Origin: Candidatus Poribacteria bacterium
Lineage (GTDB): Bacteria; Poribacteria; WGA-4E; WGA-3G
Assembly: GCA_028818995.1 (NCBI GenBank)
Contig: JAPPMR010000092.1
Coordinates: 1 to 8,644 of the forward strand
Direction: 5' to 3'
DNA length: 8,644 bases
Positions within the stretch are counted from its first letter, which is position 1; each line of letters starts with the position of its first letter. The position numbers and the translations under genes are program-made. The notes beneath the pieces are model-generated. The model saw nothing but the letters and a program-made list of their open reading frames with translations, made no database searches and had not been told where the DNA came from. Below, in pieces: positions 5,765 through 8,644 of the stretch.

Positions 5765-7917
5765 TTTTGATCCTCCGTTTTAGGTTCGAGTATGAAATGG
5801 GCACCATCTTCAGATTCAACCGCTTTTAGCCGAAGACCGTTTCGCTCTGCAGCTTCTCCAGCTATTGCCAATCCTAATCCTGTCCCCTCTGTTTTGGTAG
5901 AGAAGTCAGGTTCAAAAATTACTTCGCTTCTAATGTGTTCAGACTTAATTCCTGGACCGGTGTCGCGATAGTGAATAGAATCCAAGGAGTCACCATCCAT
6001 TTTGAGTTCAATAGTGATTTTCCGAATAGGAACTTTCATCTCAGAAATCCAATAAACACTGTTATCAATGAGATTGGTGAAAATCACGCGTATATCCTGA
6101 TCCCAACCGGAGAAACTGAAATCGTCAGGCACTTCGATTTCGGCAAATATTTCCTTGGTTTCCATCTCACTTTCAAAGAGAACAAGTGCTTGCTGTATCG
6201 CTTGCTTTAACTTAAATGTCTTTCTCGCCCTTCCTCTTCCTGTCGCTAATGGATCAATTTTCTTAAAGAGGTCTCTCAATAATTCCGCATTATTAGCAAT
6301 TCCATTAACAACCTCCATAACTTTTTCAAAGTCCACCGAACCCCTATTTTCCTTAAATAATTTATACCTGCGCCTAAGATATGGTATCCAATCTCGGAAA
6401 TAGCCGAGAGCGTGTCTGCCTTCATGATGGATTACATTAACGATTTTTCCCAGAGTAGCTTGTCCCTGATAAATAGCAACAACTCGGCTGACTTTCTCAA
6501 CCTTCTTGTTTTTATCATCTTCCTCCTGATTGATGAGATCCATAATCTCGTCAGTAGTTGCTCCTTTAACTTTATCCTTGGTGAGTTGCTTACGTACATT
6601 TTTTTTCAACTCATTCAACGAACCAAGATCTTTCAAATTACGTTCCACTTCGAGAGTGGGTCGATTCAAGTCTTCCTTTCTTCTATACTCATAACGCCGC
6701 ATTTCAAGTTGTAATATAACCCTCATTGTGACTTTATTCAACTGGTCGAAAGCCTCATTTTCTTTAAGTCCGTCTCTGGCACTTTTCTCAATCAACTTAG
6801 ACTGTTTATCCGACTGAATCTGAACATAACCGATCGCTTGATTACTGCTAATACAACGTGTTGGCATATTAACACGCCGGCTATTCAGTTTCAACCAATC
6901 AAAGCCTGGATCGCCTAATGGTCGAATACGGAATCCGTTTCGATAAACACCGATGCCGTTGTATGCATCCAAGAGTCTCTTAACTTCAGCCTTTCCCAGA
7001 TCCTTGCCGGATCCATCCCTAAGTCCACGATTAATAAGGGAATCAAGAGCATCGCTATCACGGTCATATACCCGGATGTCTATATCAAGTTCACCGCAGC
7101 CAGTCGGTTCTTTTAAATCAAATTCAATCTTTTCCTCTACCATATTTGGGGCTTTTTGGGATGAATATGTCAGCGTCCCTTTACCGTCTTCGCTAATTTT
7201 GCCCGAAATCTTGTAGTCAAAAAGCTCGAAAAGGACATAGGGTTCAATAGTTTCCTCATGGTCCCCTAAGTCGTGCGGGAAATCATCTACCGTCAAGTTT
7301 ATATTAAACTCGTCACTATTGAAAATGGCACTCACAGGAGATTTTAGTTTCTTTAGTTCGTATTGAAGATTTCTGAACGTTTTTTTGTCCCATCGATTAA
7401 TATGTTCTTCAGACATGTTGATGGTTAGGCGCGTCCCGTGTTGTTCAGTCACTTCTGTTGTTTCAATGAGGATTGGCACATCATCTAAATATTCTGCCTT
7501 TTCAAAATCTTTCCATTGGAGATAAGCAGTTGTTTTCTCACCTATGAGATTGACAGTTTCAAGAAGCATATCTTCGCCAAGAATAGATGCAGCGTAACGT
7601 CCCACGCCTTTATTCCCTTGTAAAGGCCTGCCATTAGGACTGCTATGTCTTTTTATCTTATCCTCGGTTGATGGCACCAGCCACTTGTTGATAACATCTT
7701 CTCTATCCATTCCATGCCCATGGTCAGAGATGACGATGGAATGTCCAATTCGGTCAAGAGACTTCTTGAATTCTATGTTCACATCGGGAGAATCGGCATC
7801 ATAAGCATTTTTTACTAACTCAACGACAGCCGCATAATTATCCTGAATAAGATCTTTACCGATGGTTAAAATGTGTCGCCCCGCGGGTCTGATTTTATAG
7901 GTTACGTCATCGTTCAT
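5761..7917 (-). CDS. Dual GHKL ATPase: MORC/Hsp90-like N-terminus, histidine-kinase-like C-terminus
   Basis: The protein has 718 residues, is soluble, and has no membrane segment or PAS/HAMP sensor. The first GHKL ATPase shows an N-box ELVKNAYDA (33-41), G1 box DHGHGM (65-70) and G2 box GNKGVGR (101-107). A long transducer/S5-like region follows, with GVYRNGFRIRPLG (323-335) and SARDGLKENEAF (379-390), as in MORC-like (paraMORC) ATPases of restriction-modification operons. A charged, probably coiled-coil stretch (405-478) leads to a histidine-kinase core: H-box-like HHEGRHAL (497-504; H498 is the candidate phospho-acceptor), N-box NLIDN (615-619), G1 DTGPGI (652-657), F-box FEPDF (668-672) and G2 GTGLGL (678-683). 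Both ATP sites look intact. ATG 7917 has AAGGAG 8 nt upstream and lies 20 nt after the methyltransferase stop. A GTG at 7956 would overlap that gene and lacks a ribosome site. By inference it senses DNA or protein state and signals to the receiver protein. Confidence 0.88.
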   Translation of the reverse strand: MNDDVTYKIRPAGRHILTIGKDLIQDNYAAVVELVKNAYDADSPDVNIEFKKSLDRIGHSIVISDHGHGMDREDVINKWLVPSTEDKIKRHSSPNGRPLQGNKGVGRYAASILGEDMLLETVNLIGEKTTAYLQWKDFEKAEYLDDVPILIETTEVTEQHGTRLTINMSEEHINRWDKKTFRNLQYELKKLKSPVSAIFNSDEFNINLTVDDFPHDLGDHEETIEPYVLFELFDYKISGKISEDGKGTLTYSSQKAPNMVEEKIEFDLKEPTGCGELDIDIRVYDRDSDALDSLINRGLRDGSGKDLGKAEVKRLLDAYNGIGVYRNGFRIRPLGDPGFDWLKLNSRRVNMPTRCISSNQAIGYVQIQSDKQSKLIEKSARDGLKENEAFDQLNKVTMRVILQLEMRRYEYRRKEDLNRPTLEVERNLKDLGSLNELKKNVRKQLTKDKVKGATTDEIMDLINQEEDDKNKKVEKVSRVVAIYQGQATLGKIVNVIHHEGRHALGYFRDWIPYLRRRYKLFKENRGSVDFEKVMEVVNGIANNAELLRDLFKKIDPLATGRGRARKTFKLKQAIQQALVLFESEMETKEIFAEIEVPDDFSFSGWDQDIRVIFTNLIDNSVYWISEMKVPIRKITIELKMDGDSLDSIHYRDTGPGIKSEHIRSEVIFEPDFSTKTEGTGLGLAIAGEAAERNGLRLKAVESEDGAHFILEPKTEDQN
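5772..5776 (-). promoter_or_regulatory. Shine-Dalgarno deciding the TTG start of the response regulator
   Basis: GGAGG lies 7 nt before TTG 5764, inside the last codons of the kinase gene. With the 4-nt TTGA stop/start overlap it indicates translational coupling and makes the rare TTG start credible. Confidence 0.75.
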
Positions 7918-7925
7918 TGCCAATT

Positions 7926-7931
7926 CTCCTT
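7926..7931 (-). promoter_or_regulatory. Shine-Dalgarno fixing the GHKL ATPase start at 7917
   Basis: AAGGAG lies 8 nt before ATG 7917, in the 20-nt gap after the methyltransferase TAA. The longer reading from GTG 7956 (13 extra residues) has no comparable site. Confidence 0.75.
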
Positions 7932-7937
7932 TAACCT

Positions 7938-8644
7938 TTACGCTATTATTTGACACAAAAGAAAAGGGACAGCATTACCGATCTGACGGTAAGCGGTAGT
8001 GCGATAGGATCGTCCATTACGACTCTCAAAATAATAGTCATCTGGAAATGTCTGTAGTCTTGCTGCTTCTCTTGGTGTAAGAGAACGATTCTGATTAATA
8101 TCTGGGTGAATGTAATAGTGTCCATCCATTGCGATGTGAGCAACAATAGTATGGGAATATGGTAAATCCCCTGCGACAACATTGAATCGATTAAGAAACG
8201 TGCTCTTGTTCTTATGGTTTTGTAGTCTTTCGTGAAGTTCATTATACTGAAGCCGAACCTTTTTCTCATTCCAGAGTTCAACAGCAATTCTATAAATTTC
8301 AAGATCTATCTCGTTGTGGAATCGCGCTTGGTGGAATGTCACAGGTAGGTTATCATTGCGTATACCTACTTTACGCAACCACGGGTGGCAATTTGGGTCC
8401 ACATTGCATGGGCCTAAAGTCCCTTCATTCGCTTTGATAGCAGGCAAATCTGAGAAGATTTCCTTTACAAGAACATCAGGTTCACATTTATCTGGCTCCG
8501 GGTAAAAATCCGTTGATTTTCCTCTCCTTCCAACGATAACAATTCTTTTTCTATTTTGCGGAACCCCATAATCTTTTGCATTAAGTGTTCTAAATTCTAT
8601 TTTATATTTTGTATAATCATCACACTCTTGGAACAGTTCCAGCA
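7938..8644 (-). CDS. C5-cytosine DNA methyltransferase, C-terminal part (5' end outside window)
   Basis: The frame is open from the right edge to TAA at 7938, giving 234 visible residues; the N-terminal part with motifs I, IV (PC) and VI (ENV) lies beyond the window. The visible part begins LELFQECDDYTKY and has motif VIII in NAKDYGVPQNRKRIVIVG (QNRKR at 8544-8558). A target-recognition region of about 140 residues follows, then motif IX RSLTPREAARLQTFPDDY (8034-8087) and motif X RQIGNAVP (7965-7988), ending nine residues later. This is the Dcm/M.HhaI family, which methylates cytosine C5 using S-adenosylmethionine. The recognition sequence cannot be read. It is the first visible gene of an operon with the GHKL ATPase and response-regulator-like protein, so methylation may mark self DNA for that module. 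An apparent start near 8447 (TTG) is internal. Confidence 0.93.
   Translation of the reverse strand, partial: LELFQECDDYTKYKIEFRTLNAKDYGVPQNRKRIVIVGRRGKSTDFYPEPDKCEPDVLVKEIFSDLPAIKANEGTLGPCNVDPNCHPWLRKVGIRNDNLPVTFHQARFHNEIDLEIYRIAVELWNEKKVRLQYNELHERLQNHKNKSTFLNRFNVVAGDLPYSHTIVAHIAMDGHYYIHPDINQNRSLTPREAARLQTFPDDYYFESRNGRSYRTTAYRQIGNAVPFLLCQIIA

Noticed and set aside
7918..7956. Longer GHKL ATPase start at GTG 7956
   Set aside because: It would overlap the methyltransferase end and has no Shine-Dalgarno, whereas ATG 7917 has AAGGAG at 8 nt.
7946..8302. Minus-strand frame inside the cytosine methyltransferase gene
   Set aside because: It is out of frame with motifs VIII, IX and X, which form one uninterrupted reading.

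Overview
The window is an accessory, defence-island-like stretch from an uncultured-type bacterium. Every convincing gene lies on the minus strand, so the reading order is right to left. The best taxonomic guess is Candidatus Poribacteria or a similar sponge- or marine-associated lineage. That guess rests on a secreted protein with bacterial Ig-like repeats, a proline-rich linker and a CARDB-like domain, and on intergenic DNA full of degenerate GGAATTCC-type and 'actgataactgataac'-type repeats. It is an inference from style, not a proven placement.

Right part (4673-8644): a tightly packed three-gene operon. It holds the C-terminal two thirds or so of a C5-cytosine DNA methyltransferase (its 5' end lies beyond the window), a 718-residue protein with two GHKL ATPase modules (MORC/Hsp90-like at the N-terminus, histidine-kinase-like at the C-terminus), and a 363-residue response-regulator-like protein. 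The last has an intact receiver domain and a C-terminal domain I do not recognise. Spacings are 20 nt and a 4-nt overlap, each with a strong Shine-Dalgarno, so co-translation is likely. This is the most interesting part: a DNA methyltransferase wired to a phosphorelay-like ATPase and receiver pair. It is a plausible modification-linked anti-phage system in which no nuclease is visible.

Middle (3539-4672): about 1.1 kb without a confident gene. It holds a good sigma-70-type promoter for the leftward restriction-modification genes, a small 5'UTR hairpin, a perfect 11-bp inverted repeat, degenerate direct repeats, and a pair of codon-aligned overlapping antisense reading frames (4156-4530) that may be a gene remnant or spurious.

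Left-centre (1602-3538): a compact type II-like restriction-modification pair. A class D12 (Dam-like) adenine methyltransferase is followed, with a 31-nt overlap, by a protein with a PD-(D/E)XK-like nuclease signature. These genes look more GC-rich than the kinase operon, which suggests separate acquisition.

Left end (1-1330): the N-terminal 443 residues of a secreted protein with a signal peptide, three Big-1/invasin-type Ig repeats of exactly 104 residues period, a Pro/Thr-rich linker and the start of a CARDB-like adhesion domain. It runs off the left edge.
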